NCBI GenBank assembly: GCA_963995505.1 | Contig: OZ023181.1 | Coordinates: 11,838,221-11,902,220 of the forward strand | Reading direction: 5' to 3' | Source of the DNA: Hypericum androsaemum | Taxonomy: Eukaryota; Streptophyta; Magnoliopsida; Malpighiales; Hypericaceae | Length of the DNA stretch: 64,000 nt | Part shown: piece after piece, positions 25,906 through 37,330 of the stretch | Position numbering within the stretch: the stretch's first letter is position 1 | Layout: each line of letters begins with the position of its first letter | Notes under the pieces: generated by a model | The model's database searches: none | What the model was told of the DNA's origin: nothing | The model's input: only the letters and a program-made list of their open reading frames with translations | Program-made: the position numbers and the translations under genes

Positions 25906-28900
25906 GAAAAGGAAAGAAAAGGCAAGAAAAGGAAAGAAAAGGCAAGAAAAGGCAAGGAAAAGGAAAGAAAAGGCAAGAAAAGGAAACAAAAGGCATGGAA
26001 AAGGCATGACAAGGTAAGAAAAGGCATGAAAAGGCAAGAAAAGGCATGAAAAGGCAAGAAAAGGAAAGAAAAGGTAAGGAAAATTCAAGAAAAGGCAAGA
26101 TAAGGCAAGGAAAGGAAAGAAAAGGCAAGGAAAAGACAAGGAAAAGGCTTGGAAAAGGCAAGAAAAGGCAAGTAAAGGAAAAAAAGGCATGGAAAAGCCA
26201 TGAAAAGACAAGGAAAAGGCAAGAAAAGGAAAGAAAAGGCAAGGAAAAGGTAAGAAAAGGAAAGATAAAGCAAGAAAAGGCAAGATAAGGCATGAAAATG
26301 AAAGAAAAGGCAGGAAAAGGCAAGGAAAAGGCAAGAAAAGGCATGGAAAAGGCAAGAAAAGGCAAGAATAGGAAAGATAAGGCAAGAAAAGGCATGAAAA
26401 GGCAAGAAAAGGGAAGAAAGGGAAAGGAAAAGGAAAGAAAAGGCAATATAAGGAAAGAAAAGGCAAGAAAATGGAAAGATAAGGCAAGATAAGGCAAGAT
26501 AAGGCAAGATAGGGCAAGAAAAGGGAAGGAAAGGAAAGAAAAGAAAAGAAAATGAAAGGTAAGGCAAGATAAGGTAAGAAAATAAAAGAAAAGGCAGGAA
26601 AAGGCAAGGAAAAGGCAGGAAAAGGCAGGAAAAGGCATGGAAAAGGCAAGAAAAGAAAAGAATGGGAAAGATAGGTCAAGAAAAGGCATGAAAAGGGAAG
26701 AAAGGGATGAAAGGGCAAGCAAAAGGCAAGAAAAGGCAATATAAGGAAAGAAAAGGCAAGGAAAAGGCAAGATAAGGCAAGAAAAGTTAAGATAACGCAA
26801 GATGGGGCAAGAAAAGGGAAGGAAAGGCAAGAAAAGAAAAGAAAATGAAAGGTAAGGCAAGAAAAGGCAAGATAAGGCAAGAAAATGAAAGAAAATGCAA
26901 GGAAAAGGCAAGAAAAGGAAAGTTAAGGAAAGAAAAGGCATGGAAAAGGCATGGAAAGGCAAGGAAAAGGTAAGAAAAGGCAAGGATAAGGCAAGATAAG
27001 GCAAGATAGGGTAAGAAAAGGCATGAAAAGGCAAGATAAGGCAAGATAAGGGAAGGAAAAGATAAGAAAAGTCAAGAAAAGGATCGAGAAGGGGTGAAAA
27101 GGAATGAAAAGGCAAGAATATGAAAGATAAGGCAAGAAAAAGACACGAAAAGGAAAAAAAAGGGAATAGAAGGCAAGAAAATGCAAGAAAAGGCAAGAAA
27201 AGGTGAGAAAAGGTAAGAAAAGGTAAGAAAAGGCAAGCAATGGTAAGAAAAGGAAAGAAAGCGATAGAAAGGGAATGATAAGGCAAGATCATGCAGGAGA
27301 AGGCAAGGAAACGGCAAGAAAAGTCAAGAAAAGGCAAGGAATAAGCAAGAAAAGTCAAGAAAGGGCAAGAAAAGGCATGGAAAAGGCATGAAAAGGCAAG
27401 AATAAGGCAAGATAAGGTTAGAAAAGGTAAGGAAAAGGTAAGAAAAGGCAAGAAAAAGGAAAGATAAGGTCAGATAAGGTAAGGAAAAGGTAAGAAAAGG
27501 CAAAAAAGGAAATATAAGGCAAGAAAAGGCAAGGAAAAGGCAAGAAAAGGCATAAAAGGCTAGAAAAGGCAAGATAAGGCAAGAAAATGCATGGAAAAGG
27601 CAAGAAAAAGCAAGAAAAAGGCATGATAAGGTAAGAAAAGGCAGAAAAGGAAAGATAAGGCAAGAAAAGGCAAGGAAAAGGCATGAAAAGGCAAGAAAAG
27701 GCAAGAATAAGGCAAGATAAGGTTAGAAAAGGTAAGGAAATGGTAAGAAAAGGCAAGAAAAGGCAAGAAAAAGGCAAGATAAGGTTAGATAAGGTAAGGA
27801 AAAGGTAAGAAAAGGCAAAAAAGGAAATATAAGGCAAGAAAAGGCAAGGAAAAGGCAAGAAAAGGCATAAAAAGGCAAGAAAAGGCAAGAAAAGGCAAGA
27901 TAAGGCAAGAAAATGCATGGAAAAGGCAAGAAAAAGCAAGAAAAAGGCATGATAAGGTAAGAAAAGGCAAAAAAGGAAAGATAAGGCAAGAAAAGGCAAG
28001 GAAAAGGCATGAAAAGGCAAGAAAAAGCAAGAAAAGGCATGAAAAGGTTAGAAAAGGCAAGATAAGACAAGAAAAGGAATGAAAAGGAAAGAAAAGGCAA
28101 GATAAGGCAAGAAAAGGAAAGAAAAAGCAAGGAAAAGGCAAGAAAAGGCAAGAAAAGGCAAGATAAGGAAAGAAAAGGCATGGAAAAGGCATGAATAAGC
28201 AAGGAAAAGGTAAGAAAAGGCAAGAAAAGGCAAGAAAAGGAATGAAAAGGCAAGGAAAGGCATGAAAATACAAGAAAAGGCAAGGAAAGGCATGAAAAGG
28301 CATGAAAAGGAAGGAAAAGGAATGAAAAGGACAGAAAAGGAAAGATAAGGCAAGAAAAGGCGATAAAAGGAAAGGAAAAGACAAGAAAAAGGCAAGAAAA
28401 GGAAAGAAAAGGCAAGAAAAGGCATCAAAAGGCAAGAAAAGGTAAGATAAGTCAAGAAAAGGCAAGAAAAGGAAAGAAAAGCCAAGATAAGGCAAGAAAA
28501 GGCAAGAACAGGAAAGAAAAAGAAAGATAAGGCAAGATTAGGTAAGAAAGGCAAGGAAAAGGAAAGAAAAGGCAAAGAATAGCAAGAAAAGGAAAGAAAA
28601 GGAAAGAAAAGGCAAGGAAAAGGCAAGAAAGGCAGGAAAAGGTAAGAAAAGGCAAGAAAAGGAATGAAAAGGAAAGAAAAAAAAAGTTAAGTCAAGAAAA
28701 GGCAAGAAAAGGCAAGGAAAAGGCAAAAAAGGAAAGGAAAAGGCAAGAAAAGGCATGGAAAAAGCAAGAAAATGCAAGAATAGGAAAGATAAGGCAAGAA
28801 AAGGCATGAAAAGGCAAGAAAAGGACAAATAAGTTAAGAAAAGGCAAGCAAAGGCAAGAAAAGGAAAGAAAAGACAAGAAAAGGCAAGAAAAGGCAAGCA

Positions 28901-31389
28901 AAGGCAAGAAAAGGAAAGAAAAGGCAAGGAAAAGGAAACAAAAGGCAAGAAAAGGAAACAAAAGGCATGGAAAAGGCAAGACAAGGCAAGAAAAGGCATG
29001 AAAAGGCAAGAAAAGGCATGAAAAGGCAAGAAAAGGAAAGAAAAGGTAAGGAAAAGGCAAGATAAGGCAAGGAAAGGAAAGAAAAGGCAAGGAAAAGACA
29101 AGGAAAAGGCTTGGAAAAGGCAGGAAAAGGAAAGAAAAGGCAAGTAAAGGAAAAAAAGGCATGGAAAAGCCATGAAAAGACAAGGAAAAGGCAAGAAAAA
29201 GAAAGAAAAGGCAAGGAAAAGGCGAGAAAAGGAAAGAAAAGGCGAGAAAAGGCAAGAAAAGCCAAGAAAAGGCAAGGGAAAGCATGAAAAGGCAAGGAAA
29301 GGCATGAAAAGGCAAGAAAAGGAATGAAAAGGCAAGAAAAGCCAAGGAAAGGCAAGATAAGGAAAGATAAGCATGGAAAAGGCATGAAAAGGCAGGGAAA
29401 AGGCAAGAAAAGGTAAGAAAAGGCAAGGAAAAGGTAAGAAAAGGCAAGAAAAGGCAAGAAAAGGAATGAAAAGGCAAGCAAAGGCATGAAAAGGCAAGAA
29501 AAGGCAAAGAAAGGCATGAAAAGGCATGGAAAGGCATGAAAAGGCAAGAAAAGCCAAGGAAAGGCAAGATAAGGAAAGAAAAGCATTGAAAAGGCATGAA
29601 AAGGCAGGGTAAAGGCAAGAAAAGGTAAGAAAAGGGAAGAAAAAGGCAAGAAAAGGCATGAAGAGGCAAGAAAATGAATGAAAAGGCAAAGAAAGGCATG
29701 AAAAGGTAAGAAAAGGCAAGAAAATGAATGAAAAGGAAAGAAAATGCAAGATAAGGCAAGAAAAGGAGAGAAAAGGCAAGAAAAGGTAAGATAAGGCAAT
29801 AAAAGGCAAGGAAAAGGCACGGAAAGGCAAGAAAAGGAAAGAAAGGCAAGAAAGGGAATGAAAAGGCGAGAAAATGTAAGAAAAGGAATGAAAATGTAAG
29901 AAAAGGCAAGATAAGGCAAGATCAGGTAGGAAAAGGCAAGGAAAAGGCAAGGAATAGGCAAGAAAAGGAAAGAAAAGGAAAGGAAAGGCAAGAAAAGGCA
30001 TGGAAAAGGCATGAAAATGCAAGAAAAAGGCATGATGAGGTAAGAAATGGCAAGAAAAGGAAAGAAAAGGCATGAAAAGGTAAGAAAGGCATAAAAAGGC
30101 AAGAAAAGGCATGAAAAGGTAAGAAAAGGCTAGATAAGGCAAGAAAATGAATGAAAGGAAAGAAAAAGAATGATAATGCAAGATAAGGCAAGAAAAGGCA
30201 AGGTAAGGCAAGAAAATGCAAGGAAAAGGTAAGATAAGGCAAGAAAAAGCACGATATGGTAATAAAAGGCAAGGAAAAGGTAGGAAAAGGCAAGAAAAGA
30301 CATAGAAAAGGCAAAAAAAGGCAAGAAAAGGAAACATAAGGCTTGAAAATGCAAGAAAAGGGAAGAAAGGGCCAAGAAAAGGCAAGAAAAGGTAATATAA
30401 GGAAAGAAAAGGAATGGAAAATAAAAGAAAAGGCAAGATAAGGCAAAATAGGGCAAGAAAAGGGAAGGAAAGGCAAGGAAAAGGCATGAAAAGGCAAGAA
30501 AAGGCATGAAAAGGTAAGAAAAGGCAAGAAAAAGCAAGAAAAGGGCATGATAAGGTAAGAAAAGGAAAAAAAAGGCAAGAAAAGGCAAGGAAAAGGAAAG
30601 AAAAGGAAAGAAAAAGAAAGATAACGCAAGAAAAGGCAAGAAAAGGAAAGAAAAGGTAAGAAAAGGTAAGTAAGGCAAGATAAGGCAAGAAAAGGAAAGA
30701 AAAAGAAAGATAAGGCAAGGTAAGGCAAGAAAAGGAATGAAAAGGAAAGATAAGGCAAGAAATGGAATGAAAAGGAAAGAAAAAGAAAGATAAGGCAAGA
30801 AAAGGCAAGGTAAGGCAAGAAAAGGTAAAAAAAGGCATAAAAAGGAAGAAAAGGCAGGATAAGGCAAGCAAAGGAATGAAAAGGAAAGAAAAAGAAAGAT
30901 AAGGCAAGATAAGGCAAGGTAAGGCAAGAAAAGGCAAGGAAAAGGAAAGATAAGGCAAGGAAAAGGCAGGAAAAGGAAAGAAAAGGCATGGAAAAGGCAA
31001 GAAAAGGAAAGATAAGGTAAGGAAAATGAAAGAAAAGGTTAGGAAAATGAAAGAAAAGGCAAGATATGGCAAGAAAAGGAAAGAAAAGGCAAGGAAAATG
31101 AAAGATAAGGCAAGATAGGGCAAGAAAATGGAAGGAAAGGGAAGAAACAAAAGAAAATGAATGGTAAGGCAAGATAAGGCAAGAAAATGAAAGAAAAGGC
31201 AAGGAAAAGGCAAGAAAAGGCAAGTTAAGGAATGAAAAGACATGGAAAAGGCATGAAAAGGCAAGGAAATGGAAAGAAAAGGTAAGAAAAGGCAAGGAAA
31301 AGGAAAGAAAAGGCAAGATAAGGAAAGGAAAAGGCATGAAAAGGCAAGATGAGGCAAGAAAAGGCAAGAAAAGGAAAGAAAAGGAAACA

Positions 31390-31823
31390 TAAGGCAAGAT
31401 AAGGCAAGAAAAGGCAAGGAAAAGATAAGAAAAGGCAAGAAAAGGAAAGAAAAGGAATGAAAAGGCAAGAAAAGACAAGATAAGGCAAGATAAGGCAAGA
31501 AAAGGCAAGAAAAGGAAAGAAAAGGGAAGATAAGGCAAGAAAAGGAAAGATTAGGCAGGAAAAGGCTTGGAAAAGGATAGGAATAAGTAAGAAAAGGCAT
31601 GAAAGGGAAAGAAAAGGCAAGAAAAGGCATGGAAGAGGCAAAAAAAGGGAAGAAAATGAAAGAAAGGGCAAAAAAATTAATGATAAGGAACGATAAGGCA
31701 AGAAATGGTAAGAAAATGGCAAGAAAAGGCATAAAAATGCAAGAAAAGGCATGAAAAGGTAAGAAAAGGCTATATAAGGCAAGAAAAGGAATGAAAGGAA
31801 AGAAAAAGAATGATAACGCAAGA
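31390..31823 (+). repeat. 434-bp tandem duplication, first unit
   Basis: The marker TTAATGATAAGGAACG is at 31,677 and again at 32,111 (434 apart); the GATAAGGCAAGAAAAGG junction marker is at 31,398 and 31,832. Macro-unit copy 1 has a single equivalent (TTAATG at 17,835). The two units differ at a few bases, for example GGCTTGG against GGCATGG, so they are not perfectly young. Confidence 0.8.
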
Positions 31824-32257
31824 TAAGGCAAGATAAGGCAAGAAAAGGCAAGGAAAAGATAAGAAAAGGCAAGAAAAGGAAAGAAAAGGAATGAAAAGGC
31901 AAGAAAAGACAAGAAAAGGTAAGATAAGGCAAGAAAAGGCAAGAAAAGGAAAGAAAAGGGAAGATAAGGCAAGAAAAGAAAAGATTAGGCAGGAAAAGGC
32001 ATGGAAAAGGATAGGAATAAGTAAGAAAAGGCATGAAAGGGAAAGAAAAGGCAAGAAAAGGCATGGAAGAGGCATAAAAAGGGAAGAAAATGAAAGAAAG
32101 GGCAAAAAAATTAATGATAAGGAACGATAAGGCAAGAAATGGTAAGAAAATGGCAAGAAAAGGCATAAAAATGCAAGAAAAGGCATGAAAAGGTAAGAAA
32201 AGGCTATATAAAGCAAGAAAAGGAATGAAAGGAAAGAAAAAGAATGATAATGCAAGA
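31824..32257 (+). repeat. 434-bp tandem duplication, second unit
   Basis: Second member of the pair, ending where the sequence resumes the order seen in copy 1 after about 17,981. It accounts for half of the length excess of macro-unit copy 2. Confidence 0.8.
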
Positions 32258-34677
32258 TAAGGCAAGGTAAGGCAAGAAAATGCAAGGAAAAGGTAAGATA
32301 AGGCAGGAAAAAGCAAGATATGGTAAGAAAAGGCAAGGAAAAGGCAAGAAAAGACATGGAAAAGGCAAAAAAAGGCAAGAAAAGGAAAGATAAGGCATGA
32401 AAATGCAAGAAAAGGGAAGAAAGGGCCAGGAAAAGGCAAGAAAAGGTAATTTGAGGAAAGAAAAGGAAAGGCAAAATAAAAGAAAAGGCAAGTTAAGGCA
32501 AAATAGGGCAAGAAAAGGGAAGGAAAGGCAAGAAAAGAAAAGAAAATGAAAGGTAAGGCAAGAATAGGCAAGATAAGGTAAGAAAATGAAAGAACATGCA
32601 AGAAAAAGGCAAGTTAATTTAAGAAAAAGCATGGAAAAAGCATGAAAAGGCAAGGAAAAGGCAAGAAAAGGTAAGAAACAGGCAAGGAAAAGGCAAGAAA
32701 AGGCAAGGAAATGGCATGAAAAGGCAAGATAAGGCAAGAAAAGAGAAGAAAAGGAAAGAAAAGAAAAGATAAGGTAAGATAAGGCAAGAAAAGGCAAGGA
32801 AAAGACAAGAAAAGGCAAGGAAAGGAAAGATAAGGCAAGAAAAAGGCAAGAAAAGGCAAGAAAAGTCGAGAAACAGAAAAAAAGGCAAGAAAAGGCAAGA
32901 AATAGAAAGAAAAGGAAAGATAAGGCAAGAAATGGCAAGATCATGCAGGAAAAGGCAAGAAAAGGCAAGGAATAAGCAAGAAAAATTCAAGAAAAGGCAT
33001 GGAAAAGGCATGAAAAGGCAAGAAAAAGGTAAGAGAAGGTCAGAAAAGGCAAGGAAAAGGCAAGAAAAGGCAAAAAAGAAAGAAAAGGCAAGAAAAGGCA
33101 AGGAAAAGGCAAGAAAAGGCATAAAAGGCAAGGAAAAGGAAAGAAAAGGCAAGGAAAAGGAATGAAAAGGTAAGAAAAGGCATGAAAAGGTAAGAAAAGG
33201 CAAGATAAGGCAAGAAAAGGAAAGAAAAAGAAAGATAAGGCAAGATATGGCAAGAAAAGGCAAGGTAAGGCAAGAAAAGGAATGAAAAGGTAAGAAAAGG
33301 CAAGATAAGACAAGAAAAGGAATGAAAAGGAAAGAAAAAGAAAGATAAGGCAAGATAATGCAAGAAAAGGCAAGAAAATGTAAGAAAAGGCATAAAAAGG
33401 AAGAAAATGCAAGATAAGGCAAGAAAAGGAATGATAAGGCAAGAAAATGCAAGATTCGGTAGGAAAAGGCAAGGAAAAGGATAGGAATAAGCAAGAAAAG
33501 GCATGAAAGGGAAAGAAAAGGAAAGAAAAGGCATGGAAAAAGGGATAAAAAGGAAGAAAATGCAAGATAAGGCAAGAAAAGGAATGAAAAGGGAAGAAAA
33601 AGAAAGATAAGGCAAGGTAAGGCAAGGAAAAGGAAAGATAAGGCAAGGAAAAGGCAGGAAAAGGCAAGAAAAGGCATGGAAAAGGCATGAAAAGGCAAGA
33701 AAAGGAAAGATAAGGTAAGGAAAATGAAAAAAAAGGCCAGGAAAATGAAAGAAAAGGCAATATAAGGCAAGAAAAGGAAAGAAAAGGCAAGGAAAATGAA
33801 AGAAAAGGCAAAAAAAGGCAAGATAAGGCAAGATAGGGCTAGAAAAGGGAAGGAAATGCAAGAAACAAAAGAAAATGAATGGTAAGGCAAGATAAAGAAA
33901 GAAAATGAAAGAAAAGGCAAGGAAAAGGCAAGAAAAGGCAAGTTAAGGAAAGAAAAGGCATGGAAAAGGCATGAAAAGGCAAGGAAAAGGCAAGAAAAGG
34001 TAAGAAAAGGCAAGGAAAAGGAAAGAAAAGGCAAGATAAGGCAAAGAAAAGGCATGAAAAGGCAAGATGAGGCAAGAAAAGGCAAGAAAAGGAAAGAAAA
34101 GGAAACATAAGGCAAGATAAGGCAAGTAAAAGATAAGAAAAGGAAAGAAAAGGAAAGATAAGGCAAGAAAAGGCAAGATTAGGTAGGAAAAGGCAAGGAA
34201 AAGGATAGGAATAAGCAAGAAAAGGCATGAAAGGGAAAGAAAAGGAAAGAAAAGGCATGGAAAAAGGGATAAAAAGGGAAGAAAATGAAAGAAAAGGAAA
34301 AAAATGGAAAGATAAGGAATGATAAGGCAAGAAATGGTTAAAAAATGGCAAGAAAAGGCATAAAAATGCAAGAAAAGGCAAGAAAATGAATGAAAAGGTA
34401 AGAAAAGGCAAGATAAGGCAAGAAAAGGAAAGAAAAGGAAAGATAAGGCAAGAAAAGGCATAAAAAGGCAAGAAAAGGCATGAAAAGGTAGGAAAAGGCA
34501 AGATAAGGAATGAAAGAGGCAAGATAAGGTAAGAAAATGAAAGAAAGGGAAAGAAAATGAAAGATAAGGCAAGGAAAAGATAAGAAAAGGTAAGAAAAGG
34601 AATGAAAAGGCCAGAAAAGGAAAGAAAAGGCAAGAAAAGGAAAGATAAGGCAAGAAAAAGGCACAAAAAGGCAAGAT

Positions 34678-37330
34678 AAGGCAAGTTCAGGCCGGAAAAG
34701 GCAAGGAATAAGTAAGAAAAGGCAAGAAAGGGAAAGAAAAGGTAAGAAAAGGCATGAAAGAGGCATAAAAAAGGAAGAAAAGGCAAGAAAAAGGCAAGAA
34801 AAGGAAAGAAAAAAGGCAAAAAAAGTATGAAAATGCAAGAAAATTCATAAAAAAGTAAGAAAAGGTAAGATAAGGCAAGAAAAGGAAAGATAAGGCAAGA
34901 AAAGGCATGAAAAGGCAAGAAAAGGCTAGATAAGGTAAGAAAAGGCAAGATAAGGAATGAAAGAGGCAAGATAAGGCAAGAAAAGGCATGAAAAGGCAAA
35001 ATAAGTCAAGAAAAGGCAAGCAAAGGCAAGAAAAGGAAAGATAAGGCAAGAAAATGTAAGAAAAGGCAAGGAAAAGGCAAGAAAAGGCAAGTTAAGGAAA
35101 GAAAAGGCATGGAAAAGGCATGAAAAGGCAAGGAAAAGGCAAGAAAAGGCAAGGAAAAGGCAAGAAAAGGCAAAAAAATGCAAGGAAATTCATGAAAAGG
35201 CAAGATGAGGATAGAAAAGTCAAGAAAAGGAAAGTAAAGGAATGATAAGGCAAGATAAGGCAAGAAAAGACAAGGAAAATATAAGAAAAGGCAAGAAAAG
35301 GAAAGAAAAGGCAAGAAAAGGCATGAAAAGGAAAAAAAAGCCAAGAAAAGGAAAGATAAGGCAAGATTAGGAAAGAAAAGGCAAGATCATGGAGGAAAAG
35401 GCAAGGAAAAGGCAAGAAAATGCAAAGAATTAGCAAGAAAAGGCAAGAAAGGAAAAGAAAAGGCAAGGAAAAAGCATAAAAAGACAAGATAAAGCAAGAA
35501 AAAGGGTAAGATAAAGTCATAAAAGGCAAGGAAAAGGCAAGAAAAGGAAAGACAATGCAAGAAAAGGCAAGGAAAATGCATGAAAAGGCCAGAAAAGTTA
35601 AGAAAAGGCAAGAAAAGGAATGAAAAAGGCAATATAAGGTCATAAAAGGCAAGGAAAAGACAAGAAAAGGCAAGAAAAGGAATGAAAAGGCAAGAAAAGG
35701 TTAGAAAAAGAAATAAAAGGCAAGAAAAGGAAAGAAAATGCGAGAAAAGGTAAGAAAACATAAGAAAAGGCAAGATAAGGCAAGAAAAGGCAAGAAAAGA
35801 AAAGATGAGGAAAGATAAGGCAAGAAAAGGCAAAATCAGGATGGAAAAGGCAAGGAAAAGGCGAAGAATAAGCAAGAAAAGGCAAGAAAAGGCATGGAAG
35901 AGGCATAAAAAGGGAAGAAAAGGCAAGAAAAAGGCAAGATAATGTCAGAAGAGGCAAGAAAAAGGCAAGATAATGTCAGAAAAGGCAAGAAAAAGGCAAG
36001 AAAAGGCAAAAAAGGGAAAGATAAGGCAAGAAAAAAGGCATAAAAGTACAAGAAAAGGCATGAAAAGGCAAGAAAAGGCAAGATAAGGCAAGAAAAGGAA
36101 AGATAAGGCAAGAAAAGGCATGAAAAGGCAAGAAAAGGCTAGATAAGGTAAGAAATGGCAAGATAAGGAATGAAAGAGGCAAGATATGGCAAGAAAAGGC
36201 ATGAAAAGGCAAGAAAATGACAGATAAGTCAAGAAAGGGAAAGAAAAGGCAAGAAAAGGTAAGCAAAGGCAAGAAAAGGAATGATAAGGCAAGAAAATGT
36301 ATGAAAAGCCAAGGAAAAGGCAAGAAAAGGCAAGTTAATGAAAGAAAAAGCATGGAAAAGGCATGAAAAGGTAAGAAAAGGTAAGAAAAGGCAAGGAAAA
36401 TGCATGAAAAGGCAAGATGAGGATAGAAAAGTCAAGAAAAGGAAGGTAAAGGAATCATAAGGCAAATAAGGCAAGAAAAGGCAAGGAAAAGATAAGAAAA
36501 GGCAAGAAAAGGCATGAAAAGGAAAGATAAGGCAAGAAAAAGGCAAAAAAGGCAAGAAAAGGAAAGAAAATGAAAGAAAAGGCGAGAAAAGGTAAGAAAA
36601 GGCAAGAAAAGGTAGGATAAGGCAAGAAAAGGCAAGAAAAGGAAAGAAAAGGAAAGATAAGGAATGAAAAGGCAAGATCATGGAGGAAAAGGCAAGAAAA
36701 GGCAAAGAATAAGCAAGAAAAGGCAAGAAAGGGAAAGAAAAGGCATGGAAAAGGCATAAAAAGACATGAAAAAGCAAGAAAAAGGCAAGTTAATGAAAGA
36801 AAAGGCATGGAAAAGGCAAGAAAAACTAAAAAAAGGAAAGATAAGGCAAGAAAAGGAAAGAAAAAGGCAAGAAAAGGCCAGAAAAGGTAAGAAAAGGCAA
36901 GAAAAGGCAAGAAAAGGAAATAAAGGGAAAGATAAGGTAAGAAAAGACAAGATAAGGAATGAAAGAGGAAAGAAAATGAAAGAAAGGGAAAGAAAAGGAA
37001 AGATAAGACAAAAAAAGGCAAGGAAAAGATAAGAAAAGGCAAGAAAAGGAATGAAAAGGCAAGAAAAGGAAGGAAAAGGCAAGAAAAGGCATGAAAAGGC
37101 AAGAAAAGGAAAGATAAGGCAAGAAAAAGGCAAGGAAAAGATAAGAAAAGGCAAGAAAAGGAATGAAAAGGCAAGAAAAGGCTAGAAAAAGAAAGAAAAG
37201 GCAAGAAAAGGAAAGAAAATGCGAGAAAAGGTAAGAAAACATAAGAAAAGGCAAGATAAGGCAAGAAAAGGCAAGAAAAGAAAAGATGAGGAAAGATAAG
37301 GCAAGAAAAGGCAAAATCAGGATGGAAAAG
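34678..37330 (+). repeat. Block with modules spaced about 1.3-1.5 kb
   Basis: To the right of the macro-duplication the barcode changes. GATCATGCAGG is replaced by GATCATGGAGG, first at 35,385 and then at 36,676. The marker AATCAGGATGGAAAAGG is at 35,834 and 37,315 (1,481 apart), and the surrounding monomers match in order. The block opens with an unusual GC-rich junction, GGCCGG at 34,690-34,695. I see only satellite monomers in it. Confidence 0.65.

Larger units (their letters stand above)
20402..34677 (+). repeat. Macro-unit copy 2 (14,276 bp)
   Basis: Direct tandem copy of the preceding unit. The offset to copy 1 steps 13,412, 13,422, 13,865, 13,844, 13,843, 13,832, 13,842 and finally 14,276; the steps sum to the 864-bp length difference. 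The large steps are a 443-bp segment present only here (about 25,463-25,905) and a 434-bp tandem duplication (about 31,390-32,257). Point differences are scarce: two aligned 762-bp stretches (7,009-7,773 and 20,421-21,185) differ by one residue when translated, and 9,396-9,905 and 22,808-23,317 look identical. The end is placed at 34,677 because copy 1 continues GGCAAGGAAAAGG whereas this copy runs into GGCAAGTTCAGGCCGG. Confidence 0.9.
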
